Assembly: GCA_902825855.1 (NCBI GenBank)
Contig: CADECW010000045.1
Span: 1-40,302, forward strand
Direction of reading: 5' to 3'
Source of the DNA: an uncultured Rhodospirillales bacterium
GTDB taxonomy: Bacteria > Pseudomonadota > Alphaproteobacteria > Reyranellales > Reyranellaceae
Length of the DNA: 40,302 nt
Below the pieces are notes generated by a model that was given only the letters and a program-made list of their open reading frames with translations, was not told where the DNA came from and made no database searches. The position numbers and the translations under genes were made by a program. Every line of letters begins with the position of its first letter. The first letter of the stretch is position 1. Below, one piece after another: positions 9,274-18,339 of this stretch.

Positions 9274-9678
9274 ATGAAGAAGACCTATCACGGAAGCTGC
9301 CACTGCGGCGGGCTGCGCTTCGAGGCCGACATCGACCTGGAGGCGGGCACCGGCCGCTGCAACTGCTCGATATGCACCAAGCAGCGTGCCTGGAACGTGT
9401 CGATCAAGCCGCAGGATTTTCGCCTGATCTCGGGCGGCGACAATCTCGCTGACTACCAGTTCGGCTCCAGGCAGGGACACCACCGCTTCTGCAGGACCTG
9501 CGGCATCGCGGCTTTCGGCGAGGGTCATGTCGAGGCGATCGGCGGCGCCTTCGTCTCGATCAAGGTCGCCTGCCTCGACGATATCTCGCCCGCGCAGCTA
9601 GCCCAGCTGCCGGTGCGGTACATGGACGGACGGCACGACAACTGGTTCAACCCGCCCGAGGTCACCAGCTATCTCTGA
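9274..9678 (+). CDS. Gfa/CENP-V family zinc protein
   Basis: Small zinc-binding protein (134 residues) of the family named for glutathione-dependent formaldehyde-activating enzyme. All seven cysteines expected for the two zinc sites are present: C9 and C11 in SCHCGG, C29, C31 and C34 in CNCSIC, and C73 and C76 in FCRTCG. The start at ATG 9274 is set by AGGAGG eight bases upstream; the frame is open to a TTG at 9253. Most members have no proven role, and formaldehyde adduct formation should not be assumed. Its 3-prime end overlaps the convergent methyltransferase gene by 10 bases. Confidence 0.85.
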   Translation: MKKTYHGSCHCGGLRFEADIDLEAGTGRCNCSICTKQRAWNVSIKPQDFRLISGGDNLADYQFGSRQGHHRFCRTCGIAAFGEGHVEAIGGAFVSIKVACLDDISPAQLAQLPVRYMDGRHDNWFNPPEVTSYL

Positions 9679-10277
9679 GCCCTGAAGGCGAGCCGGTCCC
9701 ACCACACGTCGGGTCCACCGAGGACGGCGGGCCCCTTGCTTTCGTGGATGACGACGAGACCGTGCCGGCTGGCCAGTCCGCAGGTCTCCTGGGCCGAGAC
9801 GTCGAACATCCGGCGGCCCGCGGGTACCGGCCCGTGGCGCAGCGACAGCCCCATCATGCCGCCGCGCCGCACCAGCGCTGCGACGCGGGCCATGGCACGT
9901 TCGCGCTGAGGCTGGTCGAGATGCATCCAAACCGCCGTAAGCATCACGAGGTCGTATCGTTGCCGCAGCGCATGGATACGCTCGAGGTCGGGCAGGGAAT
10001 CGTCGATCCAGGTGATCGCCGGGTGCGGATGCAGCCGCTCCGCCTCGGCGCGCAGCTCAGGCGTCGGCTCGACGGCGGTGACGGCGTGGCCGAGCTCGGC
10101 GAAGCCTGCAGCGTCGCGGCCGGTGCCGGCACCGATGTCGATGACCTGGCTCGGCGTCGTCGGGAAAAGATGCATCATGTGCCGATGCACCTGGGCGAAG
10201 GAGATGCTCTCGTATTGCCTGACGCGCTCGCCCGCCGTCTCGCCGTAACCCTCGGTGCCGATCACCCTTTCGGTCAT
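9669..10277 (-). CDS. Class I SAM-dependent methyltransferase
   Basis: Predicted S-adenosylmethionine-dependent methyltransferase of 202 residues. Motif I is clear at residues 45-56 (VIDIGAGTGRDA), followed by an acidic residue ending the second strand (VTAVEP, E70), and a region LVMLTAVWMHLDQ around 115 that resembles motifs IV and post-IV of the Methyltransf_11/25 type. Substrate unknown. The start at ATG 10277 begins the conserved-looking MTERVIGTEGYG; the frame runs open upstream to 10490, but that part overlaps the neighbouring ABC gene antisense and looks non-coding. No strong ribosome site is visible. It is convergent with the Gfa gene and follows the ABC operon on the same strand after 76 bases. 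Confidence 0.8.
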   Translation of the reverse strand: MTERVIGTEGYGETAGERVRQYESISFAQVHRHMMHLFPTTPSQVIDIGAGTGRDAAGFAELGHAVTAVEPTPELRAEAERLHPHPAITWIDDSLPDLERIHALRQRYDLVMLTAVWMHLDQPQRERAMARVAALVRRGGMMGLSLRHGPVPAGRRMFDVSAQETCGLASRHGLVVIHESKGPAVLGGPDVWWDRLAFRAQR

Positions 10278-10353
10278 GCCGTCAATGTACGGCGGTACGA
10301 GCCGGTCGTCCTGAAGGACCTCGTGCCGATTGCAACCGAGATACTGCGCATTT

Positions 10354-11442
10354 TCAGGACGACGGGGTGGCGCGTGCGGCCTTCGCTGCCTCGAACGCAG
10401 CCAGACGCTCGGCGAACTTGCCGGTGGCCGGACCGTCGGCGGCGGCGACAGCCGCAGCGGGTATCGTCTCGTAGAAATGGCAGGCGACACGATGGCCGTT
10501 GCCGGCGTCGCGCAGCAGCGGCTCTTCCTGGCGGCAGCGGTCCTGCGCGAAGGGACAGCGGGTGTTGAAGCGGCAGCCGGGCGGCGGAGCGAACGGGCTC
10601 GGCACGTCGCCGGCCAGCAGCATGCGCTGCTTGCGGACGCGCGGATCGGGGCGCGGGATCGCCGACAGCAGCGCCTGGGTGTAGGGATGCAGCGGACGGT
10701 CGTAGAGATCGCGCTTGGCTGCGATCTCGACCAGCTTGCCGAGATACATCACGGCGACGCGGTCGCTGATGTGCTTCACCACGGCGAGGTCGTGGGCGAT
10801 GAACAGGTATGAAAGTCCGAAGCGCTTCTGCAGGTTCTGCAGCAGGTTGACGATCTGGGCCTGGATCGAGACGTCGAGGGCGGAGACCGGCTCGTCGCAG
10901 ACGATCAGGTCGGGGTTGACCGCGAGAGCGCGGGCGATGCCGATCCGCTGGCGCTGGCCGCCGGAGAACTGGTGCGGATAGCGCCGCGAATGTTCCGGCA
11001 GCAGGCCGACCACGGCCAGAAGCTCGCGGGCCCGCTCGGCCCGTTCGGCATCGCTGTGCAGGCCGTGCACCGCCATCGGCTCGATCAGGATCTCGCCCAC
11101 CGTCATGCGCGGATTGAGCGAGGCGTAGGGATCCTGGAAGATGATCTGCATATGCCGACGCAGCTGTCGCAGCGACTGCTTGTCGAGCGTGGCGATCTCG
11201 CTGCCCTTGAAGCGCACCGAGCCTGCCGTCGGATCCATCAGGCGCAGGATCAGGCGACCGGTCGTCGACTTGCCGCAACCCGATTCGCCGACCAGCGCCA
11301 GGGTCTCGCCGCGGGCGATGTCGAAGCTCACGCCTTCGACGGCGCGCACCATGCCGATCACCTTGCGCCGGATGAGGCCGCGCGTGACCGGGAAATGCTT
11401 GATCAGCCCGTCGACCTGCAGCACGGGGACAGCGGCGCTCAT
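10354..11442 (-). CDS. Peptide ABC transporter ATP-binding protein (DppF/OppF-like)
   Basis: One of the two ATPases that power the dipeptide/oligopeptide-type importer encoded upstream in this operon; cytoplasmic, associated with the two permeases. 362 residues with Walker [10 protein letters not shown] (52-60), Q-loop [14 protein letters not shown], signature FSGGQRQR, Walker B LIVCDEP and the switch histidine in FIAHDLAVV. The C-terminal oligo_HPY extension with cysteines typical of DppD/DppF ([15 protein letters not shown]) is present. The start overlaps the stop of the preceding ATPase gene by four bases (ATGA), so translation is probably coupled. The tail is Ala-rich and variable. Substrate class (peptide, nickel, sugar oligomer) is not decided by the ATPase. 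Confidence 0.92.
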   Translation of the reverse strand: MSAAVPVLQVDGLIKHFPVTRGLIRRKVIGMVRAVEGVSFDIARGETLALVGESGCGKSTTGRLILRLMDPTAGSVRFKGSEIATLDKQSLRQLRRHMQIIFQDPYASLNPRMTVGEILIEPMAVHGLHSDAERAERARELLAVVGLLPEHSRRYPHQFSGGQRQRIGIARALAVNPDLIVCDEPVSALDVSIQAQIVNLLQNLQKRFGLSYLFIAHDLAVVKHISDRVAVMYLGKLVEIAAKRDLYDRPLHPYTQALLSAIPRPDPRVRKQRMLLAGDVPSPFAPPPGCRFNTRCPFAQDRCRQEEPLLRDAGNGHRVACHFYETIPAAAVAAADGPATGKFAERLAAFEAAKAARATPSS

Positions 11443-12452
11443 GCCGCGTCCCTCGCAAGCTCGACCGGCGCCTTCCAGCAGGCGACGGCGTGACCGGAAT
11501 CGGAGTTCGAAGCGGAACTGGGCCCGATCTCGCGCAACGGTGGCGGCTCTTCGCGGCATTGCCTGTCGGCGAACGGGCAGCGCGGCGAGAAGCGGCAACC
11601 CTTGGGCTGATTGTTGGGGCTGGGGACGGTGCCCTCGATGGTCGACAGCCGCTCGCGATCGACGTCGAGCCGCGGGATCGAGCCCAGCAGGCCGATCGTG
11701 TAGGGATGCTGCGGGTCGGCGAACAGGCTCGCGACCGGCGCGCTTTCGACGATCTTGCCGGCGTACATCACGATCACCTCATCGGCGACCTCGGCGATGA
11801 CGCCGAGATCGTGGGTGATGATCAGGATCGCCATGCCCAGGCGCTTCTGCAGGTCGGCCAGAAGATCGAGGATCTGTGCCTGGATGGTGACGTCGAGCGC
11901 CGTCGTCGGCTCGTCGGCGATCAGCAGCGTCGGCTCGCACGAGAGCGCCATGGCGATCATGACGCGTTGGCGCATACCGCCGGACAGCCGATGCGGGTAG
12001 TCGTCGATGCGCTCCGCCGCCGAGGGGATGCGCACCAGCTCGAGCATTTCGATGGCGCGCTTCTTGGCCTGCTGCGGCGACAGCTGGGTATGCGCCAGGA
12101 TCGCCTCGACGATCTGCTGTCCGATCGTGTGGACCGGGTTCAGCGAGGTCATCGGTTCCTGGAAGATCATCGACATCTTGCCGCCGCGCAGCTTGCGGCG
12201 CTCGTCGGCCGAGAGGCCGAGCACGTCGCGGCCGTCGAATTTCACCGCGTCGGCCTCGACCTTGCCCGGCGGGCTCGCCACCAGGCCCATCACCGAGAGC
12301 GAGGTCACGCTCTTGCCGCACCCCGATTCGCCCACCAGGCCGACCGTCCTGCCGCGGCCGACCGAGAAGTCGATGCCGTCGACCGCGCGAAACAGCCCGC
12401 GGTCGGTATGGAAGTAGGTCCGCAGACCGCGGACCTCCAGGAGCTTGTCCAT
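11439..12452 (-). CDS. Peptide ABC transporter ATP-binding protein (DppD/OppD-like)
   Basis: Partner ATPase of the importer, 337 residues. Walker A is GESGCGKSV at 41-49, the Q-loop is [15 protein letters not shown], the signature LSGGMRQR, Walker [13 protein letters not shown], and the H-loop IITHDLGVI. The oligo_HPY C-terminal region includes [15 protein letters not shown]. It overlaps the following ATPase gene by four bases. Its own ATG overlaps the stop of the upstream binding-protein gene by one base, so the six genes from 17441 down to 10354 form a tightly packed operon. Confidence 0.92.
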   Translation of the reverse strand: MDKLLEVRGLRTYFHTDRGLFRAVDGIDFSVGRGRTVGLVGESGCGKSVTSLSVMGLVASPPGKVEADAVKFDGRDVLGLSADERRKLRGGKMSMIFQEPMTSLNPVHTIGQQIVEAILAHTQLSPQQAKKRAIEMLELVRIPSAAERIDDYPHRLSGGMRQRVMIAMALSCEPTLLIADEPTTALDVTIQAQILDLLADLQKRLGMAILIITHDLGVIAEVADEVIVMYAGKIVESAPVASLFADPQHPYTIGLLGSIPRLDVDRERLSTIEGTVPSPNNQPKGCRFSPRCPFADRQCREEPPPLREIGPSSASNSDSGHAVACWKAPVELARDAA

Positions 12453-14029
12453 CAGAACGAGTAGTCCAGGCCCTTGTAGAAGGTGTTCTGATAAAGCATG
12501 TGTGGCCGCACGCCCTTGAGCTTCTTGGAGCTGGTGGTGTACATGGCTACGTTCATCACCGGCATCCAGAGATGCTCCTCGGTGACGCGCTGCTGGGCGA
12601 GCCCGTAGTACTTGGTGCGATCGGCGTCGTTCAGCGCCGCCTTGCCCTTCTTGAGGAGCTCGTCGGTCTGCGGATCGTTCCAGTTCATGCGGTTGGGCGC
12701 CGGCATGTTCTTGGAATCGAAGTAGAAGTTCAGCAGGTCACCGGACGACATGTAGGGGAAGGTGACGGTCCACAGCTCGTAGTCCTGCTTGGCCATCTCG
12801 GCCGGCGCGATCGTCGAATCGAAGCCGACGATCTTCCAGTCGACGCCGATCTTGCGCATGTAGCCCTGGATCGCCTCCGACACGCGCGGGAAGTAGGAAA
12901 CTTGAGTGAACAGGACGCGCGGCGCCAGCTTGACGCCATCCTTCTCGCGGATGCCGTCAGCGCCGACCTTCCAGCCGGCCTCGTCCAGGAGCTTCTTTGC
13001 CCGTTCGACGTCCTCCTTGATGAGGCTCTTCGTCGACTCGGCGAAGTCGAGCGCTTTGGGATCGATGAAGGTGTAGGCCGGATCGGCCTGGCCGAGCATG
13101 ATGCCCTTGACGATCTCGGCGCGGTTGATGGCGATGTTCATCGCCTCGCGCACGCGCTTGTCGGCCACCATCGGTCGCGTCGTCTTGTAGCCGTAGTAGT
13201 TCAGCTGGAAGTTGGGCTTGGCCTCCTGGACGTTGAGGTTGGGCGACGCCTTGACCTGCGAGATGAACTGCAGCGGGACCTGGTGGGTGACGTCGAACTG
13301 GCCGCCCATGATGGCGGCGACGCGCGCCGAATCCTCGGGCACGATCTTGATCGAGAGCTTCTCGAACTTCACCGGCCCCTTGTTCTGGTACATCGAGGGG
13401 CCCCACTTGTAGGCATCGTGGCGCTTCAGCACGATCTCCGTGCGCGGCTGCCAGGACTCGAAGCACCACGGGCCGGTGCCGTCCGCCGTCTTGACGCCGT
13501 AGTCCTTGCCCAGCGACTCCACGCTCTCCTTGTTGTGGATCGACATGGTGAACATGGTCATGTTGAGCAGCAGGTCGGCGTAAGGCTCGTTGAGCTCGTA
13601 CTCGACGGTGTAGGGATCGGTGGCGCGGACGTCCTTCAGGCTGCCGGCGCGCCAGGCGAGCGGCGCCTTGAGCTCGGGGCTGACCAGCCGCTTGATCGAG
13701 TAGACGACGTCGTCGGCGGTGAACTTCTTGCCGCTGCAGAACTGCACGTCGTCGCGCAACTTGAAGGTGTAGAGCTTGCCGTCCTCGCTCACAGTCCACG
13801 ACTTGGCGAGGTAGGGGATCGGCGTCTTGCCGTCCCAGTCCATGGCGACCAGCGTGTCCTGGAACATGTTGACGATGTCGGACGACGGCGACCAGGTCGT
13901 GCGTGCGCCGTCGTAATGCGGCGCATCGAGCGACTTCATCATGCGCAGGGTCTGCGCCTCGGCCATCGTCGTGGCTGTGGCCATTCCAAGCAACGCCGTT
14001 ACGCCTACAAACAGGTTACGCATGGTCAT
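12452..14029 (-). CDS. ABC transporter substrate-binding protein, family 5 (tandem copy 1)
   Basis: Periplasmic solute receptor for the peptide-type importer, about 525 residues, SBP family 5 (DppA/OppA fold). A Sec signal peptide precedes a likely cleavage after MAEA (residue 25), with mature sequence beginning QTLRMMKSLDAPHYD. Family hallmarks such as YLAKSWTVSEDGKLYTFKLRDDVQF follow. Two cysteines, about C98 and C189 (GPWCF), are matched in the neighbouring copy and may form a disulfide. The first ATG at 14029 lies very near the AGGA; the third codon ATG at 14023 has better spacing. By eye it is roughly 70 percent identical over its length to the product of the next gene upstream, so the pair arose by duplication. 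Confidence 0.92.
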   Translation of the reverse strand: MTMRNLFVGVTALLGMATATTMAEAQTLRMMKSLDAPHYDGARTTWSPSSDIVNMFQDTLVAMDWDGKTPIPYLAKSWTVSEDGKLYTFKLRDDVQFCSGKKFTADDVVYSIKRLVSPELKAPLAWRAGSLKDVRATDPYTVEYELNEPYADLLLNMTMFTMSIHNKESVESLGKDYGVKTADGTGPWCFESWQPRTEIVLKRHDAYKWGPSMYQNKGPVKFEKLSIKIVPEDSARVAAIMGGQFDVTHQVPLQFISQVKASPNLNVQEAKPNFQLNYYGYKTTRPMVADKRVREAMNIAINRAEIVKGIMLGQADPAYTFIDPKALDFAESTKSLIKEDVERAKKLLDEAGWKVGADGIREKDGVKLAPRVLFTQVSYFPRVSEAIQGYMRKIGVDWKIVGFDSTIAPAEMAKQDYELWTVTFPYMSSGDLLNFYFDSKNMPAPNRMNWNDPQTDELLKKGKAALNDADRTKYYGLAQQRVTEEHLWMPVMNVAMYTTSSKKLKGVRPHMLYQNTFYKGLDYSF

Positions 14030-14056
14030 TTCCTCGCTTGGTTTGTTTCCCCGTTT

Positions 14057-15619
14057 TCAGAAGGAAGCGTCGAGCCCCTTGTAGAAAGTGTTCTGATAGA
14101 TCATGTGCGGGCGCATGCCCTTCACCTTCTTGTTGGACACCTCGTACATGTTGATGTTGAGCACGGGCATCCACAGCGCCTCGGCGGTCACCTTCTTCTG
14201 CACCAGCTCGTAGTACTTGGCGCGGTCGGCCTCGGTCAGAGACATGCGGCCCTGGCGCAGCAGGTCGTCGGTCTCGGCATCCTTCCAGTTCATGCGGTTG
14301 GGCGTCGGGATGTTCCTCGAATCGAAGTAGATGTTCATCAGGTCGCCGGCCGACAGGTAGGGCACCGTGACCGACCAGATCTCGTAGTCCTGTTCGGCCA
14401 TCTTGGCGGCGGCGATGGTCGAGTCCCAGGGCTGGAGCTGCCACTGGATGCCGATCCTGCGCAGGTAGCCCTGGATGGCCTCGGCGACGCGCGGCGTGTT
14501 GCCGGACGCGGTGTAGTAGACCTTGGGCTGCAGCTTGATGCCGTCCTTTTCGCGGACGCCGTCGCTGCCGATCTTCCAGCCCGCCTCGTCGAGCAGCGCC
14601 TTGGCGCGTTCGACATCCTCCTTGATCATCCCCTTGGTCGACGGGGCGAAGTCGAGCGCCCCCGGATCGACGAAGGTGAAGGCGGGGTCGGCGTTGCCCA
14701 GCAGGATGCCCTTGGCGATGGCGGCGCGGTCGATGGCGATGCTCATGGCCTCGCGCACGCGCTTGTCGGCCACCATCGGCCGCGTCGTCTTGAAGCCGAA
14801 ATAGAGCAGCTGGAAGTTGGGATTGGCCTGGTTGACGGTGAGCATGGGCGCGCTGCGGGCCTGGGCGATGAACTGCTGCGGGAACTGGTGCGTGGTGTCG
14901 AATTGGCCCGCCATCATGGCGGCGACCCGGCTCGAGTCCTCGGGCACGATCTTGATGACCAGCTTCTCGAACTTCACCGGCCCCTTGTTCTTGTACATCG
15001 AGGGGCCCCACTTGTAGGCATCGTGGCGTTTCAGGACGATCTGGGTGCGCGGCTGCCACGAGTCGAAGCACCACGGGCCGGTTCCGTCGGCGCCCTTGAC
15101 GCCGTAGTCCTTGCCCAGCGCCTCGACGCTCTCCTTGTTGTGGATGACGTTGGTGAACATGGTGAGTTGCAGCAGCAGATCGGAGAACGGCTCGGCCAGC
15201 TCGTACTCGACGGTATGGGGATCGGGCGCGCGCAGGTCCTTGATGGTGCCGGCGCGCCAGGCGAACGGACCCTTGATCTCCGGGCTGATCAGCCGCTTGA
15301 AGGAATAGATCACGTCGTCGGCGGTGAACTTCTTGCCGCTGCAGAAGGTGACGTCGTCGCGCAGCTTGAAGGTGTAGAGCTTGCCGTCCGGGCTGACCGT
15401 CCACGACTTGGCGAGATAGGGGATGGGCGTCTTGCCGTCCCAGTCGAGCGCCACCAGCGTATCCTGGAACATGTTGACGATGTCGGAGGTGGGGCCCCAT
15501 GTCGTGCGCTGCGCGTCGTAGTGCGGGGCATCGATCGACTTCATCATGTTGAGGGTCTGTGCCGATGCAAACCCGGAAAAACTCAACGCGAACGCAATAC
15601 CCAGAACTGCTCTGATCAT
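14057..15619 (-). CDS. ABC transporter substrate-binding protein, family 5 (tandem copy 2)
   Basis: Second periplasmic receptor of the same operon, 520 residues, with a signal peptide ending in FASA (residue 20) and a mature start QTLNMMKSIDAPHYD nearly the same as copy 1. Cysteines C93 and C184 match those of copy 1. The two differ most in stretches such as residues 270-290 and the segment after 390, where ligand-contacting loops usually lie in this family, so the copies may bind different ligands. It overlaps the stop of the permease gene by four bases. The 27-base gap to copy 1 holds little beyond a ribosome site. Family 5 proteins can bind peptides, opines, glycosides or metal chelates, and the ligand cannot be read from the sequence. 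Confidence 0.92.
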   Translation of the reverse strand: MIRAVLGIAFALSFSGFASAQTLNMMKSIDAPHYDAQRTTWGPTSDIVNMFQDTLVALDWDGKTPIPYLAKSWTVSPDGKLYTFKLRDDVTFCSGKKFTADDVIYSFKRLISPEIKGPFAWRAGTIKDLRAPDPHTVEYELAEPFSDLLLQLTMFTNVIHNKESVEALGKDYGVKGADGTGPWCFDSWQPRTQIVLKRHDAYKWGPSMYKNKGPVKFEKLVIKIVPEDSSRVAAMMAGQFDTTHQFPQQFIAQARSAPMLTVNQANPNFQLLYFGFKTTRPMVADKRVREAMSIAIDRAAIAKGILLGNADPAFTFVDPGALDFAPSTKGMIKEDVERAKALLDEAGWKIGSDGVREKDGIKLQPKVYYTASGNTPRVAEAIQGYLRRIGIQWQLQPWDSTIAAAKMAEQDYEIWSVTVPYLSAGDLMNIYFDSRNIPTPNRMNWKDAETDDLLRQGRMSLTEADRAKYYELVQKKVTAEALWMPVLNINMYEVSNKKVKGMRPHMIYQNTFYKGLDASF

Positions 15620-16506
15620 TGTTGCAACCTCGGATCGAGTACGTCGCGCAGCGCGTCGCCCAGAAGATTGGCCGCCAGCACGATGACGAAGATGGCGAAG
15701 CTCGGGATCGTGGCGATGTGCGGTGCCATGAAGAGGAAGTCGCGGCCTTGCGCGGCCATCATGCCGAGCTCCGCTGTCGGCGGTTGCGCACCCATGCCCA
15801 GGAAGCCCAGGGCGGAGCCGATCAGGATGATCTGGCCGAAGCGCAGGGTCAGGAACACGAAGATGGTCGAGATGCAGTTCAAGGTCAGGTAGCGCCAGAT
15901 CAGCGTGCGGTCCGACACGCCGACGGCGCGTCCTGCTTCCATGAATTCCTGGCCCATGACACCGACGGCGGCGCCGCGCGCCACGCGGGCGACGTCGGGC
16001 ACCGTGGCGACGACCAGCGCGATCACCACCGCACCGAGGCCGGCGCCGGCGACGGCGGCGACGGCGAGGCCGATCAGGATCGCCGGAAAGGCGAGCATCA
16101 CGTCGACCAGGCGCATGATCCAGCCGTCGGCCTTGGGATAGTAGGCAGCCAGGATGCCTAAAAGGCCACCCAGCAGGCCGCCGATGATGACGCCGATCAG
16201 GCCCAGCATCAGGGTGTTGCGCGTGCCGTATATGACGCGGCTCAGGATGTCGCGACCGGTGTTGTCGGTGCCGAACCAATGCTCCTCGCTCGGCGGCTGC
16301 ATCACCTTGGTGAGGTCGGTGAGATACGGATCATAGGGCGCCACGACGGGTGCGAAGATTGCGGCCAGCGCGATCAGGCCGAGGCTGAGCGCGGCGAGCA
16401 GGGCCACCTTGTCGCGCATCAGCCGGCGCAGTACGCCCGAGCGCGAGAACAGTCCGCTGGTTTCTCCGGCGCCGGTCGCCGGTGCGTTGAGTGTCTCGAC
16501 GCTCAT
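15616..16506 (-). CDS. Peptide ABC transporter permease (DppC/OppC-like)
   Basis: Inner-membrane permease, 296 residues. The N-terminal cytoplasmic tail is followed by the first membrane span (about 35-55), then the periplasmic segment HWFGTDNTGRDILSRVIYGTR typical of the OppC N-terminal domain, then further spans. The EAA loop that contacts the ATPases is EFMEAGRAVGVSDRTLIWRY. The end NLLGDALRDVLDPRLQQ is the usual family terminus. The start at 16506 overlaps the stop of the upstream permease by four bases. The open frame extends much further upstream but only inside the other permease gene. Confidence 0.92.
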   Translation of the reverse strand: MSVETLNAPATGAGETSGLFSRSGVLRRLMRDKVALLAALSLGLIALAAIFAPVVAPYDPYLTDLTKVMQPPSEEHWFGTDNTGRDILSRVIYGTRNTLMLGLIGVIIGGLLGGLLGILAAYYPKADGWIMRLVDVMLAFPAILIGLAVAAVAGAGLGAVVIALVVATVPDVARVARGAAVGVMGQEFMEAGRAVGVSDRTLIWRYLTLNCISTIFVFLTLRFGQIILIGSALGFLGMGAQPPTAELGMMAAQGRDFLFMAPHIATIPSFAIFVIVLAANLLGDALRDVLDPRLQQ

Positions 16507-17441
16507 GACCGTTGCACCCGTGGATCGAGGTAGACATACAGCACGTCGACCAGGAGGTTGATGGTCAGGAAGGCAATGGCCAGGATCATGATGGCGCCCT
16601 GCGCCGTCGGGAAATCGCTCGACACGATGGCGCCGACGGCGAGCCGCCCGACTCCCGGCCAGGAGAACATGGTCTCGGTCACCACCGCACCACCCAGCAG
16701 GAATGCCGCCTGCAGGCCGATCAGCGTGACCACCGGGATCAGCGCGTTGCGCAGCGCGTGATGGACGATCACCACCGTCTCGCGCAGGCCCTTGGCGCGG
16801 GCGGTGCGCACGAAGTCGGCACCCAGCACTTCGAGCACGGCGGTGCGCGTCAATCGCGCGATCGGTCCGATCAGCACCGAGCCCAGCGTCAGCGCGGGCA
16901 GCACCAGGCTGGGCAGGCCGCCGTCCCAGACCGGGCCGGTGCGGCCGGTAAAGGGCAGGAGGCCCCACTTGAAGCCGACATACTGGATCAGGATCAGGCC
17001 GATGAAGAATACCGGCATGGACACGCCTGCCACCGAGAAAGCCATGATGAGACGGTCGGTGATGCTGCCGCGCTTCACTGCCGCCAAGGTGCCGAGCGCC
17101 AGGCCGATCGGCACGGCGATCAGCATGGCGCCCAGCATGAGCTCGACGGTGGGGCCGATCGTGATGGCCAGCTCCTCGCTCACCATCTTGTTGGAGATGA
17201 TCGAGCGGCCGAGATCGCCGCGCAGCACGCGGCCGAGATAGTCGGCGAACTGGACGGGGATCGGCCGGTCGAGCCCGAGTTCCTGGCGGATGGCGGCGAT
17301 GGTCTCGGTCTTGGCTTCGGGTCCCGCGATGATCATCGCCGGATCGGCCGGCACGACCTGCAACAGGCAGAAGCAAAGGAACAGCACCCCGAGCAGCGCG
17401 GGGAGCGAGACCAGCAGGCGGTGGACGATCTGTCTTCCCAT
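16503..17441 (-). CDS. Peptide ABC transporter permease (DppB/OppB-like)
   Basis: First gene of the importer operon and partner of the DppC-like permease in the inner membrane; 312 residues. The N-terminal span (about 8-30) is followed by the family stretch LGLDRPIPVQFADYLGRVLRGDLG, a membrane domain with several spans, the EAA loop DFVRTARAKGLRETVVIVHH and the C-terminal DVLYVYLDPRVQ. GAGGA precedes the ATG at suitable spacing. The SDR gene lies upstream on the same strand, 163 bases away, so shared transcription is possible but not shown. Confidence 0.92.
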   Translation of the reverse strand: MGRQIVHRLLVSLPALLGVLFLCFCLLQVVPADPAMIIAGPEAKTETIAAIRQELGLDRPIPVQFADYLGRVLRGDLGRSIISNKMVSEELAITIGPTVELMLGAMLIAVPIGLALGTLAAVKRGSITDRLIMAFSVAGVSMPVFFIGLILIQYVGFKWGLLPFTGRTGPVWDGGLPSLVLPALTLGSVLIGPIARLTRTAVLEVLGADFVRTARAKGLRETVVIVHHALRNALIPVVTLIGLQAAFLLGGAVVTETMFSWPGVGRLAVGAIVSSDFPTAQGAIMILAIAFLTINLLVDVLYVYLDPRVQRS

Positions 17442-17604
17442 GCGCCGTCCTCGGACCGAATTTCAGGCCAACGAGACACGCGCCGGCTTCTCATCCGGCG
17501 AGCCCTGGTCGTCCCTCCCTTCACCCGCCCGCGCTTCGGTCGCCCTTCGGGCCTCCGTGCACGAACGTTTATTCAGCGCATAGTGACATGCACGCGGTCA
17601 GCCG

Positions 17605-18339
17605 TCACGCCCAACCACCGGCGTGAGGAAGAACGTGACCGGTGATGAAGCCAGCGGCGTCGGAGCAGAGGAAGCACACCGTCGCGCCGAGTTCATCCGA
17701 CTTGCCCAGCCTGCCCAGCGGAATTTGCGCCGTCATCTTGGTCATCGCTTCCTGGTTGGCGAGCAGTGCGGGCGGGAAGTAGTCGGGATTCTCGACGTAG
17801 TTCGAACCGACGGCGTTAACCGTTATGCCATCGCGCCCCAGCTCCTTGGCGAGCGAGGAGACGAGTCCGTTGGCGGCTGCGCGCGCCGAGACGTAGGGCG
17901 CGTAGTTGGCGATACCGCGCAACGGCGCGGCCGACGACACGAAGACGATGCGACCGGATTTGCGCTTGCGCATCGACGGCGCGACGAGCTGCGTCAGCCG
18001 GAACGGCGTCACCGCCATGGCCTCGAGCGCGGCGCGATAGTCCTCGAGTCGCGCTTCGCCGAGTGGCGCTCGCAAGGCGGGATAGGCATCGTTGTTGACC
18101 AGCGCGTCGATATGTCCGTGACGCTTGAGAGCGAGCTCGACCAGGGTCGCGGGTTCGACAGCCGACAGGGCATGCGCGCCGGGAAACTGCGATTCGTATT
18201 TGCGCCGCGCGGTTGGCGCTTCGAACGAGGGATCGTGCGCCAGCACCGTGGCGCCTTCGGCCAAGGCCACCCGGGTCGTGCCGTGACCTGCGAATTTCTC
18301 GACGTTGGTGATCAGCAGCACCCGCTCTTTCAGCGTCAT
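17605..18339 (-). CDS. Halohydrin dehalogenase-like SDR protein
   Basis: A 244-residue short-chain-dehydrogenase fold whose motifs match halohydrin dehalogenases, enzymes that turn vicinal haloalcohols into epoxides plus halide without a nicotinamide cofactor. The N-terminus reads LLITNVEKFAGHG: T11-x4-F16-x-G18 replaces the glycine-rich NAD(P) motif. The catalytic triad is S136-x12-Y149-x3-R153, with arginine where dehydrogenases have lysine. From memory of HheC, long stretches align (DYRAALEAMAVTPF, MRKRKSGRIVFVSSAAP, YVSARAAAN, a GSNYVENPDYF region). The start is the ATG at 18339, 24 bases from the divergent ubiE start. Downstream is the peptide ABC operon. A non-catalytic or differently acting SDR relative with the same triad remains possible. 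Confidence 0.78.
   Translation of the reverse strand: MTLKERVLLITNVEKFAGHGTTRVALAEGATVLAHDPSFEAPTARRKYESQFPGAHALSAVEPATLVELALKRHGHIDALVNNDAYPALRAPLGEARLEDYRAALEAMAVTPFRLTQLVAPSMRKRKSGRIVFVSSAAPLRGIANYAPYVSARAAANGLVSSLAKELGRDGITVNAVGSNYVENPDYFPPALLANQEAMTKMTAQIPLGRLGKSDELGATVCFLCSDAAGFITGHVLPHAGGWA

Noticed and set aside
12500..15892. A 1130-codon open frame on the + strand opposite both binding-protein genes
   Set aside because: It shows an internal repeat only because the two genes on the other strand are duplicates. The composition (His, Asp, Val, Leu, Arg runs) is that of an antisense shadow.
17481..17500. CGCCGG...CCGGCG hairpin as a terminator between the SDR gene and the ABC operon
   Set aside because: The stem is only six base pairs and no T-run follows on the transcribed strand, so I could not support a terminator call.
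17605..18339. Annotation of this gene simply as an NAD(P)-dependent short-chain dehydrogenase
   Set aside because: The glycine-rich cofactor motif and the catalytic lysine are both missing, and both are replaced by the pattern seen in halohydrin dehalogenases.
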